A stretch of DNA of 64,000 nucleotides from Caballeronia sp. SBC1 (GTDB lineage Bacteria; Pseudomonadota; Gammaproteobacteria; Burkholderiales; Burkholderiaceae). Where the stretch lies: the NCBI RefSeq assembly GCF_011493005.1, contig NZ_CP049156.1, forward strand, positions 3,720,001 through 3,784,000, in the 5' to 3' direction. The notes under the pieces are model-generated. The model was given only the letters and a program-made list of their open reading frames with translations. It was not told where the DNA came from and made no database searches. The translations under genes and the position numbers were made by a program. Positions 1 through 8,370 of the stretch are shown in pieces; the first letter of the stretch is position 1; each line of letters opens with the position of its first letter.

Positions 1-143
1 TCGATTGCCGACGGTGGAATTTGTATCAAGTACTAGTCTCCAGAAGCATTCAGCATCGCGCGCCCGACGCTTGCGTTTCATAGTGCGTGTGCAGCTCATC
101 GCTTCATGAGTGCGGGATCAATATCATTTCACCACTTCATGAC

Positions 144-2153
144 TCATTGCCTCTCGGACGCCACCAGCGTCACAGGAATGCCCACACAACCTGTACTTCT
201 CGCCACCTCCAGGCCACTCCACGGCGATGCCTCGGTGTGGTCGGCAATCATCGAGTCGATTCGTCTGTCCCGACGCAACACGTTGAATGGCCACGATGGC
301 CGCAGCAACCGCTCGTGGACGAGTGAGCCGAGCCAGATAGGTGTTGGCGGCCGTCCGCCCCGATGCGCCACCGCATACTGCGTCGGCCAGAATCGCAAGA
401 CATCGCGCTCATCCGCGCTCAGGTGAGAGCGCGTAAATACCAGCACCGATGGTTGGCCATTGTTCAACCTCGGCAACACCGGAAGCGCCGTAGCCGCCAC
501 GTCCGGGGAAACGAGAGACAAGATGCTATGCGCCGATAAACGCGCCCCCTCTGTCCATCCCCGGCGCTCCAGTTGATCCCTGATCTCCCCGGCCGTTGCT
601 GCCCATTGAATGGTGATGGGCTCGAGCCGGTCACCGTCCATGCTTGACCGATAGCAAGAAAAGGTCCGCCACACGGTATCCGTCCATTGCATCGGCGTCA
701 CCACAATCGCCGCTGGGGTCGACTCGGCCGCCATCGCGTCAAGGCTCGTCCTGAACTGCAACGCGACACTCACGCATACAAGCACCAGGACGGCGACCGG
801 CATCATGGCGCGGGGCGGCGGTTTCGCGGGGTATCGCCACACGGCGGTGAGCGCAACCAGAAAGACCCAGGTGGCAGCGAGTGCGGCGCCGCCGACGGCA
901 TCGGAGAAAGTGAAGTGGCCGAAATAAAGCCCCGAGAAGGCAACCGAAGCCAGGATGGCAATGGTTGCCATCGCGACGAATACCCTCGCCACCGGCCCCA
1001 CGCGGCGCGCCAGCAAGAACGAGAGGAAGCCGTAAATCACCACGCTGGCTGCGACGTGATTACTCGGGAACGCGCGCAAGCTGGACGCTACCGCACCCGG
1101 AAGCGGACGCTGGATCGTGATCTGGATTGCCAGGATCAATAGCTGGGAAAACATAACGGCGGTCAGCCAGTACGCGACCGTGCGCCAGCGGCGTTCAAAC
1201 GCCATCCATACGACGACCAGCACCGTTAGCGCGGCGAGTGTCGGCACGCTGCCCAGCGTGCCGAGCACAGCCAGGATGGCGTCGCCCCACGAGGATCGGA
1301 ACGATTGCAGGAAGCGATAAACCGACACATCGACTTGAACCAGCGGGTCGCCGCGAGAGACGCCGTGCAGCGTGGAAAAGAACACGGTGGCCGAAGCGAG
1401 CAGCAGCACGGAGATCACGGCAATAAGCGCGGCGGCCTGATGCTTCGGATCAAGGATACCGAGCACTACCCGGCCCATTGCGCCAGGGTGATGACGCGCC
1501 CACCGCAGCAGATTTCGGCGCGACGAGTCCGTCCACGCCCGCGCGTGCGAGACAACAAGGCTCGTCGCCCGGAACGTCAGCCACGTCGCGGCAACCAGGA
1601 TGGCAAGCACCGCGACGAGCCGGAAAGACACGGCGCCCGCCAGTTCGATCGATGCTCCGAAGACAACGCCTGGAAGGATATGCACGGGCGCCCAGACGAG
1701 CGCCGAGATGATGTTGATGACCAGGAATCGCAGCGGCCGCATCCCCATCATGCCCGCCACGACGGGAACAACCGCGCGCAGCGGTGCAATGAAGCGCGCG
1801 AAGATCACGCTTTTTGCCCCGTGTGCCTCGAAGTAGCGCTGCCCCGCCAGCAGCATGCCGGGGTGCGTGCGGAACGGCCACAGCTTCGCGATGGTTTCCT
1901 TGTGGCTGCAGCCGAACCAGTAGCTTGCGGCATCGCCTGCCACGGCCCCCACGAGCGCGCAGGCGAATACCCAGCCGAGGTTGAGAGAACCCGTGCCGAC
2001 CAGCGCGCCTGCCACGAACATGGCGGTGCTGCCCGGAACAAACGTGCCGATAAACGCAATGGATTCAAAAAATGCTGCAAGCAAGACAACCGTGAGAGTC
2101 CACTCAGGATGCCCCGAAAGCAGATGCAGCAATCTGAAGTAGGCATGCTCCAT
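144..2153 (-). CDS. DedA / PAP2-like / LssY-C-type fused membrane protein
   Basis: Large inner-membrane protein of about 669 residues. The N-terminal 200 residues look like a DedA/SNARE-associated domain (hydrophobic helices, FVPGSTAMF motif, GDAASYWFG). A PAP2-like region follows (about residues 250-450, with QRPLPG and FPSNHVAAS), then a soluble C-terminal part resembling LssY-C. Such fusions are annotated as bifunctional DedA/PAP2 proteins and are thought to act on lipid phosphates or lipid flipping; that is family knowledge. The PAP2 signature is degenerate here (see findings), so phosphatase activity is doubtful. The start chosen is ATG at 2153, preceded by GGAGACGCCG; the longer frame begins with TTG and lacks a good ribosome-binding site. 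It is a single gene on the minus strand, and nothing precedes its end in the window. Confidence 0.8.
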   Translation of the reverse strand: MEHAYFRLLHLLSGHPEWTLTVVLLAAFFESIAFIGTFVPGSTAMFVAGALVGTGSLNLGWVFACALVGAVAGDAASYWFGCSHKETIAKLWPFRTHPGMLLAGQRYFEAHGAKSVIFARFIAPLRAVVPVVAGMMGMRPLRFLVINIISALVWAPVHILPGVVFGASIELAGAVSFRLVAVLAILVAATWLTFRATSLVVSHARAWTDSSRRNLLRWARHHPGAMGRVVLGILDPKHQAAALIAVISVLLLASATVFFSTLHGVSRGDPLVQVDVSVYRFLQSFRSSWGDAILAVLGTLGSVPTLAALTVLVVVWMAFERRWRTVAYWLTAVMFSQLLILAIQITIQRPLPGAVASSLRAFPSNHVAASVVIYGFLSFLLARRVGPVARVFVAMATIAILASVAFSGLYFGHFTFSDAVGGAALAATWVFLVALTAVWRYPAKPPPRAMMPVAVLVLVCVSVALQFRTSLDAMAAESTPAAIVVTPMQWTDTVWRTFSCYRSSMDGDRLEPITIQWAATAGEIRDQLERRGWTEGARLSAHSILSLVSPDVAATALPVLPRLNNGQPSVLVFTRSHLSADERDVLRFWPTQYAVAHRGGRPPTPIWLGSLVHERLLRPSWPFNVLRRDRRIDSMIADHTEASPWSGLEVARSTGCVGIPVTLVASERQ

Positions 2154-2516
2154 CGGCGTCTCCGGACCGTTCTGTCCTTTCAACAGATTTTAAGACTGTT
2201 CCCGCAAGGCTAGAAGCGGTGTTGAATCTCGCTGTATCGCCTGCATGCTGAGGGTTTGAATGGCGAGTATGTGCCTGCGACGCAGTTATTGCGCCACTCC
2301 GGTTCGCCCGTCTCATCTGGCGTGGAGCGGGAGCGCGCGACATAGGAACGATCGTGCCCCGAGTCACGTCGGCCCAGCGTCCTGCTGCGCGAAAAGCCAC
2401 GACCAAGCCGGACGCATGCCAACGCAGCGTCGCTTAAGCTTAAGGTGAGTTTTGAGGGTCCCGGCGGCTCTGATTCAGAGAAGGTAGCAAGACCGCGACC
2501 TGCTAAGCACGAGCGG
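2154..2516. other. Intergenic stretch without a recognised gene
   Basis: About 360 bases between the DedA/PAP2 gene and the end of the J-domain gene, both on the minus strand. Open frames here are short or run as shadows into neighbours. No convincing terminator, RNA or repeat was seen. Confidence 0.5.
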
Positions 2517-3122
2517 TCACGAGCGCAGCACGTTCCAGAAGGGCATCCAGATATCGGAAAACGAACGTACGCGATCCGCAGGTGCCGGTTCCTCTTCTGG
2601 CTGCGTGCCGTGCGTATCGGGAGCGGCCTCAGAAGCGGCCTCCTCCGGCTCCGCCGGTTCAGCCTCCGACTGCCTGGACGCGTGGAGCGCAAGGGCGCTA
2701 TCGGCGATACGACACGCGAGGTCGTCGTCGCATTCGTGGGCCAGCAACACGCCGCGAACGACGTCGCGGTTATAGCCCTGCGTCGCGAAGCGCATCGCCA
2801 GCACGACGCGGCTGGCATATTCCGCTTCCTGCGCGGCGCGCACCGCGGCCTCGCGCTCAGCCTGCTCCCGCTCCTCACGCCGGCGCTCGGCTTCCTGCCG
2901 CTTCATTTCCTCAGCAAAAACGGCGTCGTAGACCTGCCTTTGCGCGGGATCGGACAGAATTGCGTAAGCATTTCGAATGTCGAGAAACGCGGCTCGCGCA
3001 ACATGCTCCTGACCGGCATTGCGATCCGGATGCCAACGCATGACCGCTTTCCGGTAAGCCCGTTTTATCTCTTCAGCCGTCGCGTTTTCCGGGACGGACA
3101 AGGTGTCATATAAGGTTGTCAT
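2517..3122 (-). CDS. J-domain protein with charged helix
   Basis: 201 residues. Residues 2-70 form a type-III J domain: the helix II region is followed by the invariant HPD at residues 31-33, then the helix III region ending near YDAVF. J domains stimulate the ATPase of DnaK-type chaperones. There is no Gly/Phe region, zinc finger or DnaJ C-terminal domain, so this is a specialised co-chaperone and not DnaJ. Residues 72-105 are almost entirely Glu/Arg/Ala and should form a long charged helix; the C-terminus is acidic and Pro/Ala-rich before WMPFWNVLRS. ATG at 3122. The divergent DUF2934 gene starts about 185 bases away, so the two may share a promoter region. Confidence 0.85.
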   Translation of the reverse strand: MTTLYDTLSVPENATAEEIKRAYRKAVMRWHPDRNAGQEHVARAAFLDIRNAYAILSDPAQRQVYDAVFAEEMKRQEAERRREEREQAEREAAVRAAQEAEYASRVVLAMRFATQGYNRDVVRGVLLAHECDDDLACRIADSALALHASRQSEAEPAEPEEAASEAAPDTHGTQPEEEPAPADRVRSFSDIWMPFWNVLRS

Positions 3123-3306
3123 CGCGATGCCTCAAGCTTATCCGCGAGACATCCTAGCACGGGAAAAAAGACATTTTTATAGCGTGGCAAGATCTAACCG
3201 CGCGTGGTGCCCAGCCAAATTCAAGCTCGATCAGCGCGCTCAATGCGCCCTCCGCCCGTCACACGTGGTGCGACGCTCCTGTAACATAAACGCTCGAACA
3301 CGCGAA

Positions 3307-3789
3307 ATGGTTAATGGAATGCACAACAAATCTTTAGAAGAAAGGCTTCGTTTGCAGGCATACCATCTATGGGAAGCGGACGGTCGTCCCGAAGGACGGT
3401 CTACGGAGTATTGGGAGAAAGCGCGCGCCTTGTTAGAACAAGAGCTCGCTTCTCTCACACCACCCCATGAAACAAACGAAGCCGACAAGGTTGCCGCGAA
3501 GCCTGCAAAGAAGCCGGTCAAGACGAAGTCAAAAGCAACGCCTGCTGACGAGGACAGCGTCAAGACACCGAAGGCCAAGTCCAAGGCTGACGCCAAGGTT
3601 GCACGCAAGACGGCGACTAAGACGGCAGCTAAACCCAAGATTGCCGGCACAGACACAGCGCCGAAAAAACCAAAGACCGCCGCTAAGTCCGCGACCAAGC
3701 CGAAAGCAATCGCTGAGGCTGGAGAGAAACCCGCTAAGAAGACAGCAGTCAAAGCCGCAGCAAAGGTTTCCAAAACCCCGAAGAAGTAG
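3307..3789 (+). CDS. DUF2934 protein with histone-H1-like Lys/Ala tail
   Basis: About 160 residues. The first 45 match the short DUF2934 module (LEERLRLQAYHLWEADGRPEGR, then an EYWEKA helix). The remaining two thirds are Lys/Ala/Pro/Thr repeats of the KTAAKPK type, like the C-terminal tail of histone H1 or bacterial histone-like proteins, suggesting non-specific DNA or RNA binding. The start is placed at ATG 3307; ATG 3319 is equally possible because neither has a strong ribosome-binding site. The function of DUF2934 is unknown. The H-NS-like gene at 6237 carries a similar tail, so two tail-bearing proteins sit within 3 kb, now separated by an insertion sequence. Confidence 0.75.
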   Translation: MVNGMHNKSLEERLRLQAYHLWEADGRPEGRSTEYWEKARALLEQELASLTPPHETNEADKVAAKPAKKPVKTKSKATPADEDSVKTPKAKSKADAKVARKTATKTAAKPKIAGTDTAPKKPKTAAKSATKPKAIAEAGEKPAKKTAVKAAAKVSKTPKK

Positions 3790-3909
3790 CCCAGGACGCC
3801 GTATTTTTGCTTGGGGAAGACGGCCTCGGGTGAAATCACGCGCTCGCTTTTTATCGCCGGATAGTGCATCGGCGAGTCATGATTCTGTTCGTATTTTTGT
3901 GGAGCACGT

Positions 3910-4110
3910 ATGCGAAGATTTTTCGCGGTCATCTTGTTGGCCGCTGCAGCGAGCGCCGCCGTACCCACGGTGGCCGACGCTCGGCCCCGGCAGGAATGCC
4001 GGCGCGTCTGGGTCCATGGTCATTACGTGCGGCGCTGCCGTCCGTTGCCGCCGAGACACCATCATCATCGCCCGCCTCCGCGCCATCGGCCGCCGCCCCA
4101 TCGGTATTAG
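3910..4110 (+). CDS. Small secreted His/Arg/Pro-rich protein
   Basis: 66 residues. A clear signal peptide (MRRFFAVILLAAAASAAVPT, cleavage near ADA) precedes a mature part with two cysteines and a run rich in His, Arg and Pro near the C-terminus (PPRHHHHRPPPRHRPP). GGAG lies a few bases before the ATG. Exported proteins of this size with histidine runs are common in Burkholderiaceae; metal binding is plausible but not shown. No family was recognised. It stands alone, 120 bases after the DUF2934 gene. Confidence 0.6.
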   Translation: MRRFFAVILLAAAASAAVPTVADARPRQECRRVWVHGHYVRRCRPLPPRHHHHRPPPRHRPPPHRY

Positions 4111-4606
4111 AGATCGCTGGCGAGCGTCCTCAGGACCCTAGCGCGCGACTCACCATTAGCGGCTTGCAGGTCGTACAGATCCAGGCCGCTAATCAGCACC
4201 TCTCAGATCAAAGCACCTCCATTACTACTCGGCTCGTCCTTAGCGGAATCGTGGAAACGGGACGCCCCCCTCCTTCGCTACCCGTGCGATCGATAAGTTA
4301 TCGTCCCCGGCGTTTCGCAAACCTGCATCGATATCCTGAGCATTTACATCCAGGCCCGAGCGACACCGGAATGCTGCGGCTGAATAACGCAGTCCGGAGT
4401 CGCAAAGACCTGTGCTTCTTCCATTTCTTATGCGCCGCAAGCCGGCGAATCTAACCCTAAGCACTCAACGCACGAGACCTAAAACCCGGGTCTTTTTGTC
4501 ATGGATTGAAACAAACTGTATTAAGAGATGCGTACCTTTAATACCAAGCCCTATTAGCCGCTTCCGAAATCAGAGAACGCATGGCATAGTGCGGGCAATC
4601 ACTCTT
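4111..4606. other. Intergenic stretch, probably the displaced leader of the H-NS-like gene
   Basis: About 500 bases with no convincing gene, holding a possible weak terminator at 4475-4498. If the insertion sequence is removed, this DNA joins directly to the ribosome-binding site of the H-NS-like gene (…CACTCTT then AAGGAAACCATAATG), so it most likely contains that gene's original promoter. Confidence 0.5.
4475..4498 (+). terminator. Possible weak Rho-independent terminator
   Basis: AGACCT pairs with GGGTCT (one G-U pair) around a 7-base loop, followed by TTTTTG. The stem is short, so this is tentative. It would end transcription from the small secreted protein gene. Confidence 0.35.
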
Positions 4607-4633
4607 GAGAAACAATTAGGATAACCCCATGTT

Positions 4634-5959
4634 TCAAGGGGTTTGCGCGGCTGGGGTAATCTGGAAGCCGAGAGCAGTCGCGCGGCGCCTGAGGGCATCG
4701 ATGCTGCGTTGACGCTGCTGTTCTTCGTAATGCTGCTGGCCCTGGTCGACGAAGGCTTCGCCCCGCGTGAGCATGAAGTACACCATGCGGGCGAGCTTAT
4801 GGGCGACGGCGGTATTCGCACGCGGCTTGTCCATACGTGAGCACAACCGCCGATAAAACGCGCCCAGCGCCGAGTCGTTGCGCGACAGGCTCATCGCGGC
4901 CAGCTTGAGCGCCTGGCGCACCCGGTTGGTGGAACGCCGGGTGCGCGCACTAAGCACCTTGCCGCCGCTGACCTTGGTGCCAGGACACAGTCCCAGCCAC
5001 GAACAGAAGTGCTTGACGTTGGCAAAGCGACTCAGGTCCGGGCCGATCTCCGAGAGTATCGTCATTACCGTGGTGACCGCCAGGCCGTTGATGCGCGTCA
5101 GGTCCACGCCCGCCCAGCGCGCCAGGGCCGTGCGTGCATCAAACTGCGGGGTGTTCTTGCCGCGCCGCTTGCCCGGCCCGCTGAGTTCGACCTCGTGGCA
5201 GCCCAGTGGCGCCAGTAACGCCTCGATCTTCGCGTCGCACTCGAGCACCCGCTGGGCCAGGCTGTCGACCATCGCCAGGGCCTGCCCGAGCACGAACAGG
5301 TGCTCCTCGCGCCAGTTGCCTGTCAGCGCCCGCTCGATGTCGCGCTCGCTGGCCTTGACGCGGCCGTTGCGATGCCGGGCCAGCACTTTGGGGTCACGCT
5401 CGCCGGCCACAATCGCCCGCACGATCGCCTGCCCGGTCATGCCCATCACGTCGGTGAGCACCTCGGTCAGTTGCAGGTTCATCTGCACCAGCGCCTTCTG
5501 CATGCGCTGCACCCAGTCGGCCTGTTCGGTGAGCAGCACCTCGCGCTGACGGACCACCGCGCGCACCACGCAGACCTCATCGCCCGGGCGCCAGGCCGCG
5601 CGCAGCAACCCCAGGCTCATGAGCTTCTGCAGCCATTGGCAGTCCTGCACGTCACTCTTGCGTCCCGGTACGTACTTCATCTGCCGCGCGTCGACCAGCC
5701 ACACCACCAGTCCGCGCCGCTCTAGCACCTCGTAGACCGGGATCCAGTAGACCCCGGTCGACTCTAGTGCCACGGTGTCGACCCCGCACGAGAGCAGCCA
5801 GTCGGCCATCGCGTTCAGGTCATCGGTCATCGCCCCGAATTCACGCACCGGCTCGTCATCTGCCTGTCGGGGCACCGCTACCCAGTGGCTCGAGCCGCCC
5901 ACATCGATCCCCGCTGCGTTCGGGAACACCTCGTCTTCTTCTCGCTTGCGCATCGCCAT
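4634..5959 (-). CDS. IS110-family DEDD transposase (RNA-guided recombinase type)
   Basis: About 441 residues from the ATG at 5959 (ATG 5953 is an alternative). The N-terminal RuvC-like domain shows GIDVGGSSHW (first Asp), ALESTGVYW (Glu) and KSDVQDCQWL (Asp pair), the DEDD set of IS110 enzymes. The C-terminal Tnp_20 part contains INGLAVTTVM and CPGTKVSGGKV; the Ser there matches the serine nucleophile described for this family. Related enzymes such as IS621 use a bridge RNA made from the element's own non-coding end to choose target and donor. The frame is intact with no missing motif, so the element may still be active. The longer open frame to 6244 would run through the non-coding end and is rejected. 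Confidence 0.9.
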   Translation of the reverse strand: MAMRKREEDEVFPNAAGIDVGGSSHWVAVPRQADDEPVREFGAMTDDLNAMADWLLSCGVDTVALESTGVYWIPVYEVLERRGLVVWLVDARQMKYVPGRKSDVQDCQWLQKLMSLGLLRAAWRPGDEVCVVRAVVRQREVLLTEQADWVQRMQKALVQMNLQLTEVLTDVMGMTGQAIVRAIVAGERDPKVLARHRNGRVKASERDIERALTGNWREEHLFVLGQALAMVDSLAQRVLECDAKIEALLAPLGCHEVELSGPGKRRGKNTPQFDARTALARWAGVDLTRINGLAVTTVMTILSEIGPDLSRFANVKHFCSWLGLCPGTKVSGGKVLSARTRRSTNRVRQALKLAAMSLSRNDSALGAFYRRLCSRMDKPRANTAVAHKLARMVYFMLTRGEAFVDQGQQHYEEQQRQRSIDALRRRATALGFQITPAAQTP

Positions 5960-6219
5960 CGCCTGCTCCAGAATCGTGAGTGAACGGCAGCGCCATGGGA
6001 ATCGTCGAAATTGACTCGATCTCTTGAACGGGATGCGGCTTGCGCCGCTCACCACTGTCGCCGACGAATCCCGGACCATGCTCTTAAGCGGGCTCACTCC
6101 ACGGCGTGCATGCCGCGAGCGCGCACCATTGGTCTGCCGGTCATCGCAGCGCTGCCGTTCACCGGTATACCTCATCTCCGTTTCTCCGCCAACGCCGAGC
6201 CCGGCACGGGCTTGAAATG
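5960..6219 (-). ncRNA. Candidate IS110 bridge RNA region
   Basis: The non-coding 5-prime end of the element, where IS110-group bridge RNAs are encoded. Two internal segments repeat the sequences at the element borders: ATGCTCTTAAG at 6078-6088 matches 6217-6227, and CTCTTGA at 6021-6027 matches 4602-4608. The first lies in a 15-base loop closed by CCCG/CGGG (6070-6092), as expected for a guide loop. The exact RNA ends are not visible, and the folding was judged by eye. Confidence 0.5.
6070..6092 (-). other. Hairpin with border-matching loop (possible guide loop)
   Basis: CCCG (6070-6073) pairs with CGGG (6089-6092) around a 15-base loop. The loop carries an 11-base match to the junction between the element and the H-NS-like gene leader. 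Confidence 0.4.
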
Positions 6220-6236
6220 CTCTTAAGGAAACCATA

Positions 6237-6893
6237 ATGCCCACACTAGAACAGATTCAAGCCAAGCTGAAAAAGCTGCAGGCTCAAGCAGAAGCCATGA
6301 TCGCAAAGCGCGCGCAATCCGTGCTCGACGACATCCGCAAGCTAATGGAAAAGCATGGCCTGACCACCGCTGATATTGAAGCGCATTCATCCACGAAGAA
6401 GCCGCGCGGCCGGCCTGCAGGCAAAACATCCAAGCCTGGCGTCAAGGCAAAAGCAGCGGCAAAGCCAAAGCTGCCCGCCAAGTATCGCAATCCCAAGACG
6501 GGCGAAACGTGGAGTGGTTGGGCCCGCCCGCCGCTTTGGATCAAGGACGTCAAGGACCGCACGAAATTCCTGATTGATGGCCACGGCGACAACCATGCCG
6601 TTGTAGCAAGCGCGACAAAACCCGCAAGCAAGAAGGCGGCAAAGAAAGTGACGGCGAAAACGCTCAGCGTTAAGGCGCCGGCAAAGAAAGCTGCTGCTAA
6701 GAAAACGTCGGCCAAGAGCGCGGCTGTAACGAATGTTCCCGTGGAAAAGGCAGCCGCCAAGAAAGCACCCGTGAAACGCGCGTCGGCCAAGAAGGCTTCG
6801 GCTGCGAAGAAATCCGCACCGGCCGCGAGCAAGGCGATGCCTGCGGCAAGCCAGGATTCCGCATCGGCGGTAGCGGTTACGTCTGCGGTTTAA
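6237..6893 (+). CDS. H-NS-family nucleoid protein with long Lys/Ala tail
   Basis: 218 residues. Residues 1-45 are a Gln/Lys/Ala-rich helix typical of H-NS oligomerisation (IQAKLKKLQAQAEAMIAK). Residues 55-62 hold an AT-hook-like KKPRGRPAG. Residues 80-115 are the H-NS C-terminal DNA-binding fold (KYRNPKTGETWSG…RPPLWI). Residues 125-218 are a Lys/Ala tail of KKAAAKK type. The usual Q/R-G-R minor-groove triplet after TWSG is W-A-R here (residues 95-97), which may alter DNA contact. AAGGAAACC before the ATG is the ribosome-binding site. The insertion sequence ends about a dozen bases upstream, so native transcription is likely interrupted or replaced by promoters in the element. Confidence 0.85.
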   Translation: MPTLEQIQAKLKKLQAQAEAMIAKRAQSVLDDIRKLMEKHGLTTADIEAHSSTKKPRGRPAGKTSKPGVKAKAAAKPKLPAKYRNPKTGETWSGWARPPLWIKDVKDRTKFLIDGHGDNHAVVASATKPASKKAAKKVTAKTLSVKAPAKKAAAKKTSAKSAAVTNVPVEKAAAKKAPVKRASAKKASAAKKSAPAASKAMPAASQDSASAVAVTSAV

Positions 6894-7205
6894 CGGTTTA
6901 ACAAAAGCTAAAACGCCCCTCATTGGTGACCGAGGGGTCGCCTAGCTTGCGTGTTTTTGATTTCCGTTGGCGTCGTTCAGCCGCGACCGAGCCTGGAAAA
7001 TTTGACCGGGCTTCTGGGAACGGCCGAGAAGCTTTACCGGAATGTGCAGCAGGCGGGGCGACGCGTGACACTCGCTCCACTTGCCGTGTTTGGGGCAGGC
7101 ACCTGATGCGGCCAAGCACCTTCGCCAGAGTTTGATTACTGACCGACCATCCGACAAGCAGAACGCATCGGGGGCTGTTCATCAGGCTAACTGGCCCATC
7201 TCGTC
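6894..7205. other. Intergenic stretch between convergent genes
   Basis: About 310 bases between the H-NS-like gene and the Gly-rich lipoprotein gene. CCCCTC (6916-6921) and GAGGGG (6932-6937) could pair but lack a T run. Short minus-strand open frames show no recognisable family. Confidence 0.4.
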
Positions 7206-7574
7206 CTAACCGCGGCCACCGCCGTGGCCTCCACCGCCGCCGCCCTGCCACTGTCCACCACCGCCCCCGCCGTGCCCGTAGCCGCCACCGTGGCCGTAAC
7301 CGCCGCCGTGATATCCGCCTCCGTACCCATGGTTCCAACCATGCCAGTTCACTCCATGGTTGTAGTAGTGGCCACCGTACCAGCCGCCACCGCCCCCACC
7401 GACGTAGATACCACCGCCGTAAACAGCCGGATAACCCGAGTAGTACGGCCCAGCATAATCTGTTGCGTAAGGGTAGCCGTATCCGTCGTATCCATAGCCA
7501 TAACCATAACCCGGCGCGACCGCACAGCCGCCGAGACACGCAACAAGTGCTAACAATGCAATTGGCTTAAGCAT
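7206..7574 (-). CDS. Gly/Tyr/His-rich lipoprotein
   Basis: 122 residues from ATG 7574, with GGAGAA upstream. The signal peptide ends in LGGC (Cys17), a good lipobox; the mature protein should be lipid-anchored. The rest is low complexity: GYGYGYDGYGYPY, then runs of GGG with Trp, Tyr, His and Asn. Such proteins are common but uncharacterised in Burkholderiaceae. The repeats make homology calls unreliable. The longer frame adds nine residues before the signal peptide and was not used. Confidence 0.65.
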   Translation of the reverse strand: MLKPIALLALVACLGGCAVAPGYGYGYGYDGYGYPYATDYAGPYYSGYPAVYGGGIYVGGGGGGWYGGHYYNHGVNWHGWNHGYGGGYHGGGYGHGGGYGHGGGGGGQWQGGGGGGHGGGRG

Positions 7575-7972
7575 GTGATCTTCTCCCGCGCGTCTTGGCA
7601 TCTTACTTAGCGTCTTACTCTTAAGTAGGAGCCGAGAAACCTTGCTTTAGTTCAAGCACAATTGTGTCTCTGGATTACAGAATGAAGCGCGTGGCGGAGG
7701 AAGATATCGGCGGCTAAATCCGCGCGCGGGTCATACTCGTAATGCTTGGCGTCTTTCTGTCACGCGGCGGATCAAAGTTTCATATTCGGCCGGAAATTTT
7801 CGAGGCGTCCCGGGGCGTCCTCCACCAAGTCCATTTCGTCGATGCAAATGAAGACAACACAACCGGCCCCTAAATCGTGATGCCGATGCAGTAAGGCTAA
7901 CAGCGGCCACGCCACGCCGAGTTCAACCGAAGACTATTCCCGGCGCCGGGCGCACACTGGCATAACATTGCT
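7575..7972. other. Intergenic stretch without a recognised gene
   Basis: About 400 bases between two minus-strand genes for small exported proteins. It presumably contains the promoter of the lipoprotein gene. No RNA, repeat or terminator was recognised. Confidence 0.4.
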
Positions 7973-8263
7973 CTACTGCCCGTTCTTTGCGGCACCCTTG
8001 GCGCCGTTCGACGGCATCGCGCTCATATTCGCGTTAGCGTTACTGTCCATTCCCGGGTTTTGCATATTGCCGGGCATGGAATTTGTTGGCGTGGCAACCG
8101 GATCGCCCCAGTGCGTCATTCCAGCCGTTGCTGCGCCGTGCGCATTACCGCCGCCCGAGCCACCGTTCCCGTTACCGCCACCCTGCGCGAATACTGCCGC
8201 CGAACCGCACAAGAACGCCACCGACACGCCCGCCAACATCGCTTTCCGCATTGCCTTGTTCAT
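7973..8263 (-). CDS. Small secreted Gly/Asn/Met-rich protein
   Basis: 96 residues. The signal peptide is MNKAMRKAMLAGVSVAFL followed by cleavage near VFAQG. The mature part is Gly/Asn-rich, then Met/Asn/Pro-rich (NSMPGNMQNPGMDSNANANM). There are no cysteines apart from one in the signal region. It has no recognised domain. The methionines and the nearby copper operon might hint at soft-metal binding, but this is only a suggestion. Confidence 0.6.
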   Translation of the reverse strand: MNKAMRKAMLAGVSVAFLCGSAAVFAQGGGNGNGGSGGGNAHGAATAGMTHWGDPVATPTNSMPGNMQNPGMDSNANANMSAMPSNGAKGAAKNGQ

Positions 8264-8370
8264 GATTTTTCCCCATTAGCCGCGAGTGCAAGATTGCGTC
8301 GCGTCAAGGCTATATACGGGGCTTGCGGGGCGCTGGATGCAAGGCATGCCTAATTGAAGAAATCCGCCGC

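Larger units (their letters stand above)
4607..6224 (-). mobile_element. IS110-family insertion sequence
   Basis: About 1.6 kb: a DEDD transposase gene with almost no sequence after its stop codon and about 260 bases of non-coding sequence before its start, the layout of the IS110 group. CTCTT is present at both borders (4602-4606 and 6220-6224). Deleting one copy plus the element rejoins the flanks into CACTCTTAAGGAAACCATAATG, a normal leader for the H-NS-like gene. The exact cut within the shared CTCTT cannot be decided, so the ends may shift by up to 5 bases. IS110 elements usually lack terminal inverted repeats, and none is seen. A short hairpin with AACCCC/GGGGTT arms lies near the right end at 4623-4643. 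Confidence 0.75.

Noticed and set aside
1305..2213. 302-residue plus-strand frame
   Set aside because: Antisense to the DedA/PAP2 gene, composed mainly of Arg, Gln and His.
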